Source: Bacteroidaceae bacterium
GTDB lineage: Bacteria > Bacteroidota > Bacteroidia > Bacteroidales > Bacteroidaceae
Direction: 5' to 3'
DNA length: 43,744 bases
Assembly (NCBI GenBank): GCA_017552435.1
Contig: JAFZPZ010000056.1
Span: 1-43,744 of the forward strand
This document shows, one piece after another, positions 29,101 through 37,621 of this stretch (its first letter is position 1; each line of letters starts with the position of its first letter). The notes under the pieces were generated by a model. That model ran no database searches, was not told the DNA's origin, and saw nothing but the letters and a program-made list of their open reading frames with translations. The position numbers and the translations under genes were made by a program.

Positions 29101-31899
29101 GCTGAATGTGGCACCGTCGGAAGCTTCTGTGGTCCAGCCTTCGAAGTTGTTCTCACCTTGGTTGAAGTTGGGGTTGGTCAGCAGACGGGTGATTTCTGTT
29201 CCGGCTGTGATGCCACCGGCGATAGCGTTCTCCAGCATCTGGTTCACGAAGGCAATCTCAGCTGCAATCTCTTCGTCATCCAAGCCGCAGTTCTCCATGA
29301 TGTAGGCATAGCTGCCATTGGGATAGTCGGTATTGGGTTCGAAGTTATCATCTAGGTAAGCCTTGAGGAAATCACACCATTCACCTTCAATATTGTTGTC
29401 GGCCAAGTAAGTGATAGCATATTCGCAAGCCTCTTTGTAACTAGCGTAGTTTGCAGCCGACTGCTTGACGGCATCCTTCAACTCCATTGCAGCCTTGTAG
29501 GCAGCGAAGAAATCGTCCAGATTGTCGATATTGTTCCATGATTCCACCGTCTCCTTATACTGGTCGAGCAGAGCTTGATAGGCCACTGTTTCTTCGATGA
29601 AAGTCTCTTCGACGTTCACAGCGTTGTCGCGGAACGAATTGAAGGTTGAGGGATCGTCGGCAGAGACGCAACCATAGTCGCCGTCAGTATTCTGGTAAAC
29701 GATGGCACTGCCGCTCAGGATTGTCGGATAGCTTTCCTGCCCCAGGGTCTGCTGCCATATGGGATCCAGGAACGACTCCTCGTTCAGGGCCCAAGCAACC
29801 TTACCACTTGCCAACTCGTCCGGATTGGTCTCATTAGCAGTCAAAGTAACGGTACTTGCAGAGCCGTTGAGGATTTCACCCATGTAGAAACTATTGGGAA
29901 GAGAAGACTTGGTGCTCTTGACAGCGCCGAAGAACTGACCCCATACAGCAGATTCTACATGGCCAATAGACAAACTGTTCTTGATGGTAACGACACCACC
30001 GTTGCTGTATCCAACAAAGCCGCCGAAGGTACAGCCGCCGGGGGCAGAGTTCTTGTTGACAACCTCACCGTCGAACAAGCAATTGGTGATGTCAGCGACG
30101 GTTGCTCCGTTATTGTTTACATAACCTACAATGCCGCCATAGTTGCCGCTACCGCCTGCATCGTTGCCGTCCAAAGTGCCGGAGTATGTACAGTTCTCGA
30201 TGATGGTTTTATCGACAGTAGTCAGAACACCGCCCAGGATGCCACCTTGTCTGCCACCTGCACAGGAGTTGTTAATATTCACAAAGCTGTGGATGCCCCG
30301 GATGGTGGGATAGCTGTCGCGAGCATAAGCTGCAACGCTGCCAGCGTATTGGTAAGTTGTGTAATACTTTCCGGAGATGGTGAAGTTCTCGATGAGACAT
30401 CCAGTGGAAATGACGCCAAAGAGACCGAAGTAATTCTGCTTGGAAGTAGCATTGAGGTTCTTGATGGTGTGGCCCTGACCGTCGAAGTGCCCTTTGTAGC
30501 CGGCACTTGCGGTTCCTCTGGTAGCACCCCAGTCACCGATAGGTGTCCAGGCAATTTCGGTTTCCTCTGGATCAGCACCTTCGGGCATTACGTCAGCGAA
30601 GTCGATATCGGCAGTCAATATAGCATTGGCATCGAGGGTTCCCTTGTTCACCTTCATCTCGAACCACATGAGTTGCTTTGCGGTTGCAATCTCGTAGTAG
30701 CCATCAGCATTGGGAGTAAGGTAATTCTCGTCGTAAAGACCGCAGTAGTCGCAGAAGCCATCCACAATGTTGTGTTCGTCCTGCGTCACACCTGTATTTT
30801 CGTTGGAATAGACAGCGCCTTCATAGACGTCACCGTTACAATGCAGACGTCCATTCATATAGACTTGCTTGTGAGTAGGATCAAGCATAGGAGCCTCGTC
30901 GGTGCCTAATGTTTGATACCAGCCGATTTCAGACTGGTCGCCATTCAGTGCATAGCAAATCTCACCGGTGGGCAGCTTGTCAGCGGTGAAGCATGTTGCT
31001 GCCAGCTTGTCTGAGCCACCATCGCAGCCTCCACCGTATGCACTGCCTTCAAGCCAGCAGTCGCCTGTCAGCTTTGCTGCGTCGTATGTTCTCAGACGAC
31101 CCACAATGGCACCACCATAAGTGGGTGTGGCCTCGGGTTCCTCGCAAAGAACCTTGCCCATGTTCAGACAGTCTTTCACGTATGAACCGGCATTGTTGAG
31201 ATAACCAGCAATGCCACCTGCTGCACAGCCCACGTCTTCAAAGCTGATGGTACCATAGTTGGCACAGAATGACACGCTGTCGCCTCCAAGGTAAGCAACA
31301 ATGCCAGCGAAGTTGTCTGTGCTACCAGAAGCTACCGTTATGGTGCCGCTGAAGGTACACTTGCTGATGGTATTGCCACCACGAGCAGAACCTACTACGC
31401 CACCTACATGGTGAACACCGCCAACAGGTACTGAAATGTTCAGCGTGGAATGCACGTTGAGGATGGTGCTGCTTGCGGGATAACCGACAACACCAGAACC
31501 TGTTCCACCTGTTGACGTAAGTGTACCATCGATGCTAAAATTCTTGATGGTAGCGCCAGTTATGACACCGAAGAAACCACCGCCGTCAATGGCACTTTCT
31601 GCCTCGAAACCGGTAATCTTGTGTTCCTGGCCGTCGAAGATGCCCGTATAGGCTCCACCAGAGGAACCGATGGGAGTATCCCAGGGGGCGGTGAGGGTGA
31701 TGTCCGTTGTCAGCACGGCGTTGGCACCAAACTCGCCAGAGTTCACTAAATCTGCAAATGCCACGAGATCCTCTGCACTGCTAATTTTGTAGTACTCAGT
31801 GCCGTCAATCTCCGTAGTGGTCAGATTTTGCGACCACACTTGCATTCCCGGCAAGCCAAACAGGGCTGCCAGGAGAAGAGAGTAGAATTTTTGTTTCAT
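26146..31899 (-). CDS. Very large secreted GLUG-repeat protein with C-terminal sorting-like motif
   Basis: A 1917-residue protein with a signal peptide ending about VWSQ. Four blocks begin with a Y.IATAEQL.F-type lead and a LTADIDM...PIG...F.G.FDGQ.H.I.N motif (starting at about residues 38, 395, 1290 and 1610). Each is followed by GLUG-type beta-helix units such as GGIVGYVNNN and GGICGYVNND. Between blocks 2 and 3 lie helical segments (about 755-905 and 1130-1285) and a beta-sandwich (about 910-1120; NPNFNQGENNFEGWTTEA), possibly carbohydrate binding. It ends NLSGQRISKLQKGINIVNGK. GLUG repeats occur in adhesins and IgA-protease-type proteins of other bacteria; the role here is probably surface attachment or matrix. 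No enzyme motif is seen. Confidence 0.85.
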   Translation of the reverse strand: MKQKFYSLLLAALFGLPGMQVWSQNLTTTEIDGTEYYKISSAEDLVAFADLVNSGEFGANAVLTTDITLTAPWDTPIGSSGGAYTGIFDGQEHKITGFEAESAIDGGGFFGVITGATIKNFSIDGTLTSTGGTGSGVVGYPASSTILNVHSTLNISVPVGGVHHVGGVVGSARGGNTISKCTFSGTITVASGSTDNFAGIVAYLGGDSVSFCANYGTISFEDVGCAAGGIAGYLNNAGSYVKDCLNMGKVLCEEPEATPTYGGAIVGRLRTYDAAKLTGDCWLEGSAYGGGCDGGSDKLAATCFTADKLPTGEICYALNGDQSEIGWYQTLGTDEAPMLDPTHKQVYMNGRLHCNGDVYEGAVYSNENTGVTQDEHNIVDGFCDYCGLYDENYLTPNADGYYEIATAKQLMWFEMKVNKGTLDANAILTADIDFADVMPEGADPEETEIAWTPIGDWGATRGTASAGYKGHFDGQGHTIKNLNATSKQNYFGLFGVISTGCLIENFTISGKYYTTYQYAGSVAAYARDSYPTIRGIHSFVNINNSCAGGRQGGILGGVLTTVDKTIIENCTYSGTLDGNDAGGSGNYGGIVGYVNNNGATVADITNCLFDGEVVNKNSAPGGCTFGGFVGYSNGGVVTIKNSLSIGHVESAVWGQFFGAVKSTKSSLPNSFYMGEILNGSASTVTLTANETNPDELASGKVAWALNEESFLDPIWQQTLGQESYPTILSGSAIVYQNTDGDYGCVSADDPSTFNSFRDNAVNVEETFIEETVAYQALLDQYKETVESWNNIDNLDDFFAAYKAAMELKDAVKQSAANYASYKEACEYAITYLADNNIEGEWCDFLKAYLDDNFEPNTDYPNGSYAYIMENCGLDDEEIAAEIAFVNQMLENAIAGGITAGTEITRLLTNPNFNQGENNFEGWTTEASDGATFSTGGVDGLTRIARGKDGKFSISQTLTEATNGVYMMTVNSMFRTDSDVNSQFYAGQLFLNGTANYVMSPSEDALPEEEAEDKVNCYLSNDATCDTEFGSGYVPASITGCSYAFSADRYLNLVATQVIDGNLTVGMRSLGTGLSGDWLPFGNLRVFYLGTPEEANDQLADVLDAFVERATTIHDFVWSDYPDDYAKYPNMSEALKDQLAELIEAVPSATTGEDKLELINKFSALFAEVHACRKAYIDMFTAANDFYDYLDAMSTAGLVTDDDYDAWEIEVMDAIESYKAGDVSTEEALAIIEKFSSVNLVPIPVSEDGTYQLATAEQLRIFSVLVNCGNTTAKAVLTEDIDMNELDEDAYFEPIGNSNNKFAGEFDGQNHKITNFGQYIEEEDGSGSYTLQLSGDAQGFIGYASGATIKNFRIEGAFEYEGGTGVGAIGWATGSKLSNIHATLNIAVPVVSHHVGGVCGHLSENSSATNCSFSGSINDLAGTNDCIGGIGAYSNNGVSYTNCANYGTITYKNSGAYAGGICGYVNNDSFVGIFNCINVGRVAETGGGQSSGALVGRLRSHANSKFENNYILQGSATKASNDNNGEDVIPGVPFVTVEQMASGEVCYKLNGDQTEINWFQTLGEDAYPVLDDAHKVVYQAGDGSYVNEKTNTPDGSKENPFVVKTAADLSNLLNLLVSGRMNYVVMEEDVDMAGVTDWKPLFNYANATDEYKYPVIDFDGKGHVISNLTSNTDGAYDYCGLFGVLCGNVRNLGVENADVTCAGGTGIIAGYLGHSTYGQPCYVENVWVTGKLTASGYCGGMFGNVADEAHITNCYANVEVNGSSDLTGGIIGRVRNRVEMVQVYAAGSINRGGGIIGGGFQDATPLGTYKHVAVWNNTTQNFGPVRENEDLRMILYYDGTNFAELQSQVVAWDPEVWSCDMQPGSYPVLAAFDPDGIKTIYNAQSTMENATIFNLSGQRISKLQKGINIVNGKKVLVK

Positions 31900-32085
31900 G
31901 TTTGTTTTGTTTAAGGGTAAAAGTATGATAGTTTTCTTAATCTGTTTTTTGCTGCTAAAAGGGCAAATATTTTTAGATTCACCTCTCTTTTGCTTAAAAT
32001 CGAGAGTAAATTTAGTTTTTTTTACGCGTGCGTATATAAACCTCTTTAAAAAATTAACAATTATTAACTAAAATATATACCACTG

Positions 32086-32874
32086 TTATTTGGGGAGCGT
32101 TACTTTTGCCATAACGGGGAAGTGTGTGGAAGGCAGGCGGCGCTTGTAACTGCCGTCGGATTCCTTAGTGAAGTATGCGTATTGCAGTTGACCGTAGGCC
32201 TTGACGTTGACAGTTTTGGAGGTAAATACGAAATCGTAGCGAGCGGTGCCGTGATTGGCTGCCAGATCGAAGTTGTTCACCGTACCATATTCCGCGCTGA
32301 CAATGGGAGCCTGTTTAAAGCAGTCATAATATCTTGCAGACAGTCTGGAGTATGCCGTTTTTGTCTCATTGACACCAAGGTATCCGATGAGGAAGAACGG
32401 CAAGTTTCCTGTGTTAATCTCTCCGATAGCACTACGGATGCGAGTTGCTGATGTGAGGGCTATATTCGTATCGGTAGAGAGGCACATATTAAAGACGTAG
32501 AAGGCTTTTCCGTCCTTTTTCAACCTCGCAAAGGAGCAGGTGCTGCCTTCCGGCATTTCCTCGACAATCCCGAGGGAGTCAAGTTCAAGGGTTTTGTTGA
32601 ATAGAATGTCTCCCGCTGCACTATAGGATGTCAGGCGCTTGGAAATCGTCTCGAGTTGAGCCTCTGTCAGTGATTGCAATCCCAGGACATCTGGCTGCTC
32701 GAAGTTGAATATGTCGCAGATGGCGGGCATTCGTTTTGCCCACTTGTCGTTGCCGTCACCGTAGAGTTTCTCTTCGTCGGTAGTGGTGACATAGAAGCTG
32801 CCGATATAGAGCTCCTGGGCGTATGCGCAGAATACTATCAAAGAGAAAAGTATGAATAATGATGTCTTTTTCAT
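32086..32874 (-). CDS. Degenerate EEP-fold (endonuclease/exonuclease/phosphatase) protein, probable pseudoenzyme
   Basis: A 262-residue exported protein (MKKTSLFILFSLIVFCAYAQ signal). Its outline follows the EEP fold, for example DKWAKRMPAICDIFNFEQPD, VLGLQSLTEAQLETI, RYDFVFTS and a C-terminal STHFPVMAKV. Every catalytic landmark is changed compared with the intact neighbour: the Asn of the first strand is Tyr28, the metal-binding Glu after GLQ is Ser68, FNTHLD is FNMCLS (128-133), GDYN is GYLG (164-167) and SDH is STH (249-251). It therefore should not cut phosphoesters by the known mechanism. The gene overlaps the upstream EEP gene by four bases, so the two are probably made together. The frame is intact, so this is not simple decay. 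Confidence 0.75.
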   Translation of the reverse strand: MKKTSLFILFSLIVFCAYAQELYIGSFYVTTTDEEKLYGDGNDKWAKRMPAICDIFNFEQPDVLGLQSLTEAQLETISKRLTSYSAAGDILFNKTLELDSLGIVEEMPEGSTCSFARLKKDGKAFYVFNMCLSTDTNIALTSATRIRSAIGEINTGNLPFFLIGYLGVNETKTAYSRLSARYYDCFKQAPIVSAEYGTVNNFDLAANHGTARYDFVFTSKTVNVKAYGQLQYAYFTKESDGSYKRRLPSTHFPVMAKVTLPK

Positions 32875-34964
32875 TTTCTGATGAGTTTTTTGCCGTTTTG
32901 AATATAGATGCCCTTGGGCAATTTACCATTGACTATTTTGCGCCCGCTGAGGTCGTAAATCTCATTTTTAATTTTTAATTTCTCATTTTTAATTGTCTCG
33001 ATGTCTGTGGGCTTTTCATTGGTGTACAAACCTTTATTGAACCATACGCGTAGGCTGGTGTCGAAAAGCACGGGGTAGGGGTCTGCTTCAACAGATGTAT
33101 CCAAACTTGGAAGCGTCTGATACCAGTTGATTTCTGTCTGGTCGCCATTCAGCTTGTAGCAAACCTCGCCGCTTGCCAGTTGCTCGGCATTGACGGCTGT
33201 CGCGCCGGTGGCGGAAACCGATTCTGTGTCTGAACCAAAAGCTGTCAACGGCTCTCCGTCCAAGTAATAGAGGTTTGTGGGCGGCGTTGTCATTGCCTTT
33301 ATCTGTCTGCCAATAATCTGTCCGGCATAGGCCTCTTTGCCGCTAACGCTTCCCACGTTGGCACAGGAGGAAATCTTGAAGTTGGCGTAGTTCACATATC
33401 CCAGAATGCCTCCAGTATTTGTTTCACTGCCCTTTGACTGGACTTTGCCGTAGTTGATGGCATTGGATATGTAGTTGGCACTTTGGTCTGCATAGCCGAC
33501 GATGCCGCCCACGGTGTTGGTGCCTGCATCAGAAAGATTACCCGAGTATGAACATCTGTTGATTTTGGAACTGGAAGCCATCGTGCCGGCAATGCCTCCG
33601 ATGTGTTTTGTGTCTCCGTTTGCCTTGTTTGTGGTGATGTTCAGTGTGGAGTGAACGTCTGTGATGGTAGTGTTGGAAGCATATCCCACAGTGCCGTGTT
33701 CACTTGATCCCTCTGCGACGGTAAGGGTACCGCCGACACTGAAATTCTTGGTGGTGGCACCCAATGTCTTGCCGAACAATCCGGAATAGCTCTTGTTCGT
33801 CTTGATGACAAGGTTCTGGATGGAATGTCCCTGGCCGTCGAATGTACCGGTGAACGGAGCAGCGTTTGTTCCTATGGGTAACCAACTTGTCATTCCTTTC
33901 ATATCGATATCGTTCAGTAAGACTGCCTTGGCAGCAGTTTTCTGTGTGTATCCTGCAATACCGTTGACAATGTATGAGAAGGCTTGTAGTTCTTCCGGAG
34001 AAGAGATCTGGTATATGCCGTTAACGGCAGGTGGTGGGGTGGTGGTGAGTTCTTGCATCTCCGGGTTCTTGATGGAGAGCTTCACTATCACGGGGCTATG
34101 GTCAGAATATGCTTTCTCAGCATAGCCTGCCGAACCGCTGGTGGAATAGTAACAGGGGTTAAGCACGCCATAGTGATCGATATTGAAAGCCTTTGTGACA
34201 AAGATGTGGTCGATGCGCCGCAATTCCCCGCTTACCGTGCTATAGTTGTTCGCATTGAAGCCGGGACATGTACCGTTGGTGATGAACTTTTGCTTGGCAC
34301 GTACATAACAGTCGTAGAGGAACCCCGAGTTGTAGAACAACTTGTATGCGTCTCCTGTTTGCACTGCATTGTAGTCGCCCGATATGATAACGGGAGCTGT
34401 AGTGCTGGCAATTTCTTGAATCTTCTGTTTTATGAGGTAGTAGGATTGCTGGCGGTTTGTCTCATCAAGGTCCAGGTGGGTGTTGAAGTGATAGATAACC
34501 GTACCAGTTGGCTTGTGAAAGAACTTGCCCCAAGAGCAGATACGATAGTATGTGGTGGAGCCGCCTTTGCTTGGAAAGCCTTTCGAGGGCTTGTAGGGCG
34601 TGTCGCTCAACCAGAAGTCACCATTGTCGAGGAGCACCATGCTTTCCTTGCGATAAAAGATGGCGGAATACTCGCCGCTTGTACCACCATCATTGCGTCC
34701 TACACCAATGTATGCATAACCTTTCAACCCATTTGCCATGTCGGTCATCTGTGCATAAACTGCTTCCTGCACACCAAGCAGGTCGGGCTGTTGGAAGTTG
34801 ACAAGGTTGATGAGGTAGGTACTCCTGGTATTCCAACCGTTGCCGGCATCTGTGTCACCGGAGTTTTTGTAACGGATGTTGTAGGAACACACCGAGAGTT
34901 CTTGTGCATGTGTCGCACAGATAACTAACAGCACAAAGATTAGGTAAAAGAATCTTTTTCTCAT
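32871..34964 (-). CDS. Secreted EEP-family phosphoesterase with GLUG domain and C-terminal motif
   Basis: A 697-residue protein with a signal peptide (to about THAQE). Residues about 22-305 are an endonuclease/exonuclease/phosphatase domain with a full set of motifs: SYNIRY, GVQEA, HFNTHLDLDE, ISGDYNAV, RRIDHIFVT and YSDHSPVIV. Residues about 320-640 are GLUG-type beta-helix (GTFDGQGHSIQNLVIK, GGIVGYADQS, GGILGYVNYA). The terminal NEIYDLSGRKI...KGIYIQNGKKLIRK matches the motif of the other secreted proteins here. The family includes DNases and sphingomyelinase-like and inositol phosphatases, so an extracellular nuclease or lipid/sugar phosphatase is likely. The region ALNGDQ-like (EVCYKLNGDQTEINWYQTL) is shared with the GLUG giant almost at DNA level. 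Confidence 0.88.
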   Translation of the reverse strand: MRKRFFYLIFVLLVICATHAQELSVCSYNIRYKNSGDTDAGNGWNTRSTYLINLVNFQQPDLLGVQEAVYAQMTDMANGLKGYAYIGVGRNDGGTSGEYSAIFYRKESMVLLDNGDFWLSDTPYKPSKGFPSKGGSTTYYRICSWGKFFHKPTGTVIYHFNTHLDLDETNRQQSYYLIKQKIQEIASTTAPVIISGDYNAVQTGDAYKLFYNSGFLYDCYVRAKQKFITNGTCPGFNANNYSTVSGELRRIDHIFVTKAFNIDHYGVLNPCYYSTSGSAGYAEKAYSDHSPVIVKLSIKNPEMQELTTTPPPAVNGIYQISSPEELQAFSYIVNGIAGYTQKTAAKAVLLNDIDMKGMTSWLPIGTNAAPFTGTFDGQGHSIQNLVIKTNKSYSGLFGKTLGATTKNFSVGGTLTVAEGSSEHGTVGYASNTTITDVHSTLNITTNKANGDTKHIGGIAGTMASSSKINRCSYSGNLSDAGTNTVGGIVGYADQSANYISNAINYGKVQSKGSETNTGGILGYVNYANFKISSCANVGSVSGKEAYAGQIIGRQIKAMTTPPTNLYYLDGEPLTAFGSDTESVSATGATAVNAEQLASGEVCYKLNGDQTEINWYQTLPSLDTSVEADPYPVLFDTSLRVWFNKGLYTNEKPTDIETIKNEKLKIKNEIYDLSGRKIVNGKLPKGIYIQNGKKLIRK

Positions 34965-34978
34965 AGTTTTTTTTAGGT

Positions 34979-35026
34979 TTAATAGGGCATATAGGGCTAA
35001 TTAGGCCAATAGGGCTTATGAGTTTT
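34979..35026. repeat. Short GGGC-type repeat array
   Basis: AATAGGGCATATAGGGCTAA is followed by TAGGCCAATAGGGCTTATGA: four near-copies of an ATAGGGC unit between rnhB and the EEP gene. The array touches the rnhB stop codon. Confidence 0.55.
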
Positions 35027-35636
35027 ATGAGCCAAAATCGAATTCCAATTGAGGGGAACCGAGCAGGTTGAAGGTCATGCGGTGATAGGGCGTAGTGCCG
35101 TGCTCGCGTATGGCTTGGCGATGTGCCGGTGCGGGATAGCCTTTGTTGCTGTCCCAGTGGTAGGCTGGATATTCTTTGTGAAGCTTCAGCATGTGGTCGT
35201 CTCTGTATGTTTTGGCAAGTATGCTGGCAGCAGCGATGCTCATGTACTTGCCGTCGCCTTTGACGATGGTAGTATAGGGCAGGTTGGCGTAGGGCATGAA
35301 GCGATTGCCGTCAATGATGACTTCTTCGGGGCGTAGCTTGAGTTTGTCAAGGGCTCGGTGCATAGCTAGGATGCTGGCACGCAGAATGTTAATCTTGTCT
35401 ATCTCCTCATTGCTGACGATGCCTACCGCCCAAGCCATAGCCTCGCGTTCGATGACCTCACGCAGGGCATAGCGTTTTTTCTCGCTGAGTTGTTTAGAGT
35501 CATTCAGCATTTCGCTCTTGAAGTCGGGCGGCAGGATGACTGCAGCAGCAAAAACCGGTCCGGCCAGACAGCCACGTCCGGCTTCATCACATCCGGCTTC
35601 AATTACATCTTTATGATAGAAAGGCAGCAATCCCAT
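35025..35636 (-). CDS. rnhB: Ribonuclease HII
   Basis: A 203-residue protein of the usual RNase HII length. Near the N terminus [16 protein letters not shown] holds the catalytic Asp17-Glu18, and later IIDGNRF and YRDDHM supply the remaining metal-binding acids. [14 protein letters not shown] and [13 protein letters not shown] are also characteristic. The enzyme removes RNA primers and misincorporated ribonucleotides from DNA with Mn or Mg. It lies 12 bases downstream of a glycosyltransferase gene and is probably transcribed with it, though functionally unrelated. Confidence 0.97.
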   Translation of the reverse strand: MGLLPFYHKDVIEAGCDEAGRGCLAGPVFAAAVILPPDFKSEMLNDSKQLSEKKRYALREVIEREAMAWAVGIVSNEEIDKINILRASILAMHRALDKLKLRPEEVIIDGNRFMPYANLPYTTIVKGDGKYMSIAAASILAKTYRDDHMLKLHKEYPAYHWDSNKGYPAPAHRQAIREHGTTPYHRMTFNLLGSPQLEFDFGS

Positions 35637-35648
35637 TTTTTACTTTTA

Positions 35649-36428
35649 TCACTTTCTAATTACAGCTCTGATGATGAACCAGAAATGTCGAATGATAGTG
35701 GCAGGCCATCCGTAGTAGTGTGCCATAATGCGGAAACGCTCCATGAGGGATGCCCGATGGTTATGTGTTGTCATGCCTTCGTTGAGGTAGTCTGTCAGCA
35801 CGAGTCGTGTATTGACTATTCGGAAGCGGCGACGTGTGGCTCGGCGGATCATGCGGATGCACCAGTCGAAATCGGCTGAGTAGCGGTAGCGGAGGTCGTA
35901 AAGTTCTCCACGCGCCAAGTCGGTACGGACATAGAACGACTGGTGGCAGACGCGCATGCCATCGAGGAAGGTATCGGGCGTAAGCTTTTCTGGCGGTGTG
36001 AGTCGGCGGCGGCGCAGGAAGTTGCCTTCGCTATCCACCAGATGTGTGTCGCCATAGAGAATGGCAGGATGTCTTTGGCTACCCTTCACCCATCCTGTTT
36101 TCTGGGCTACAGCCGAGATAGTGTCGGTACTGTGCAGACAGTCTCCGGCATTGAGGAAGATGATATAATCGCCTGTGGCACTGAGCAGTGCTTTGTTCAT
36201 TGCATCGTAGAGTCCGCTGTCGGGTTCGCATATGAGGCGTATATTATGACGAGCCTGATTCTTCTCGACATAACGTTGAACAAGAGAGAGGGTATGGTCC
36301 GTAGAGCAGCCGTCAATGATAAGGTGTTCTATGCGGTCATAGTCCTGCGAAGCCACACTTTTGAGTGTGCGTTCAAGGGTTGCTTCAGCATTATAGGTGA
36401 CGGTTGCTATGGTGATGAGAGGCTTCAT
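35649..36428 (-). CDS. Glycosyltransferase family 2
   Basis: A 259-residue GT-A fold enzyme: ITIATVTYNAEATLERTLKS opens the nucleotide-sugar-binding half, EHLIIDGCSTDHT and CEPDSGLYDAMNKALLSATG follow, and IIFLNAGD fills the usual DXD position. FRIVNTRLVLTDYLNEGMTT near the end is common in WcaA/WaaE-like relatives. It would add one sugar to a surface polysaccharide or O-antigen lipid intermediate at the inner membrane. Its start overlaps the preceding GT4 gene by four bases (ATGA). Confidence 0.9.
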   Translation of the reverse strand: MKPLITIATVTYNAEATLERTLKSVASQDYDRIEHLIIDGCSTDHTLSLVQRYVEKNQARHNIRLICEPDSGLYDAMNKALLSATGDYIIFLNAGDCLHSTDTISAVAQKTGWVKGSQRHPAILYGDTHLVDSEGNFLRRRRLTPPEKLTPDTFLDGMRVCHQSFYVRTDLARGELYDLRYRYSADFDWCIRMIRRATRRRFRIVNTRLVLTDYLNEGMTTHNHRASLMERFRIMAHYYGWPATIIRHFWFIIRAVIRK

Positions 36429-37621
36429 GAATACAGTTTGATATATTCTTGTGCGACGTGTGTTTCTCCGTATGCATCTGCAGCTTTGCTGTGGGCGGCA
36501 GCACGAAGCTTATGGCTGAGGACGAAGCGGATGCCGGCAGCCAAGTCGGCAGCATCGCGGTAACGTGCCACATAGCCATTATCCAGATGGTCTATCATCT
36601 CGGGTATGCCGCCCACGTCGAAACCTACGCAGGGAGTGCCGCAACTCATAGCCTCGGCAATGGTGTTGGGCAGGTTGTCCTGAAGACTGGGTGTGAGGAA
36701 AACATCTGCTGCATTGTAGAGCATCGGCATCATCTGTTCGCTGACAGATCCGAAACAGGAGGCATCAATATTGTCGGATAATGGTATCTGTTCTGCATTC
36801 TTTCCTACAATGACAAGATGCAGATTGTCTTTGTGCAGTTGTTGCAATGCTTCGGTCAGGTAGGTGATGCCCTTGCGCTCGTCGGTCACCTTCTGACTGC
36901 AGAAGAGGAGCAGCCGCTTGTCTTGTGGTAGGGACAGGGTTTGCCGTGCTTGCTGCATGTCCGTTGGGTGGAAAAGGGTAGAGGGAATACAGTTGTTGAT
37001 GTGGCAGATTTCGGCATTTTGCAGGGCGTGGCGTGCCTGGTCTGTAATCCATTGACTGCATCCGACGAAGGTGGGATGCCATCGTTGGTATAAAACACGT
37101 TTTCGTGCGAGGATGGAAAAGGGCAAGGAACCGCAGAGGATAGGGCAGTGTCGGCATTCCGTCTCTTTGCACTCACCCCTATAATGACAAACGCCTAAAT
37201 AGGGCCATTCGTCATGCAGCGTCCAGATGACGCGTTTACCGCTTTTCAAGATGCGTTCTATGTCGTCCATCGAGAGCATGCCTTGGCAGACCCAGTGTAG
37301 ATGGATAACATCTGCTTCGCGGAATTCGCGAGTGTGGGTGATGTCGATGCCAACATTGGCAATGTCAGCCTGCCACAAACGGGAGCGAAAGCCTTCCCTT
37401 CCCCCTTTAAAGAGAGAAATATGAGGCAAGACAGCCAAACGTTCCAACAGTTTTGGCACCTTGTTGCCTGTCTGGCATACAGTGACGGCATCCGATTGTT
37501 TGTCGCGCACCATCAATTTGGCCTTCACTCCGTTCTTGTTGAGGGCTTCCATGAGGCGTCGTGCTGCAATTGCACCGCCGCCGCTACATTCGCTGGTACT
37601 GACTAACAGAACATTCATCAC
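36425..37621 (-). CDS. Glycosyltransferase family 4
   Basis: A 398-residue GT-B enzyme. The N-terminal domain has LLVSTSECSGGGAIAARRLM and EADVIHLHWVCQGMLS. The C-terminal domain has LLFCSQKVTDERKGITYLTE and the donor-binding stretch DVFLTPSLQDNLPNTIAEAM, then SCGTPCVGFDVGG. This type acts in exopolysaccharide or capsule assembly. Overlaps of four bases with both neighbours indicate one operon. Residues about 78-84 (KGGREGF) look extra relative to homologues that I recall and lie in purine-rich, repeat-like DNA. Confidence 0.9.
   Translation of the reverse strand: MMNVLLVSTSECSGGGAIAARRLMEALNKNGVKAKLMVRDKQSDAVTVCQTGNKVPKLLERLAVLPHISLFKGGREGFRSRLWQADIANVGIDITHTREFREADVIHLHWVCQGMLSMDDIERILKSGKRVIWTLHDEWPYLGVCHYRGECKETECRHCPILCGSLPFSILARKRVLYQRWHPTFVGCSQWITDQARHALQNAEICHINNCIPSTLFHPTDMQQARQTLSLPQDKRLLLFCSQKVTDERKGITYLTEALQQLHKDNLHLVIVGKNAEQIPLSDNIDASCFGSVSEQMMPMLYNAADVFLTPSLQDNLPNTIAEAMSCGTPCVGFDVGGIPEMIDHLDNGYVARYRDAADLAAGIRFVLSHKLRAAAHSKAADAYGETHVAQEYIKLYS

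Noticed and set aside
32086-32874. Calling the short EEP gene a pseudogene
   Set aside because: The frame, signal peptide and overall fold pattern are intact; only active-site residues differ, so pseudoenzyme is a better description.
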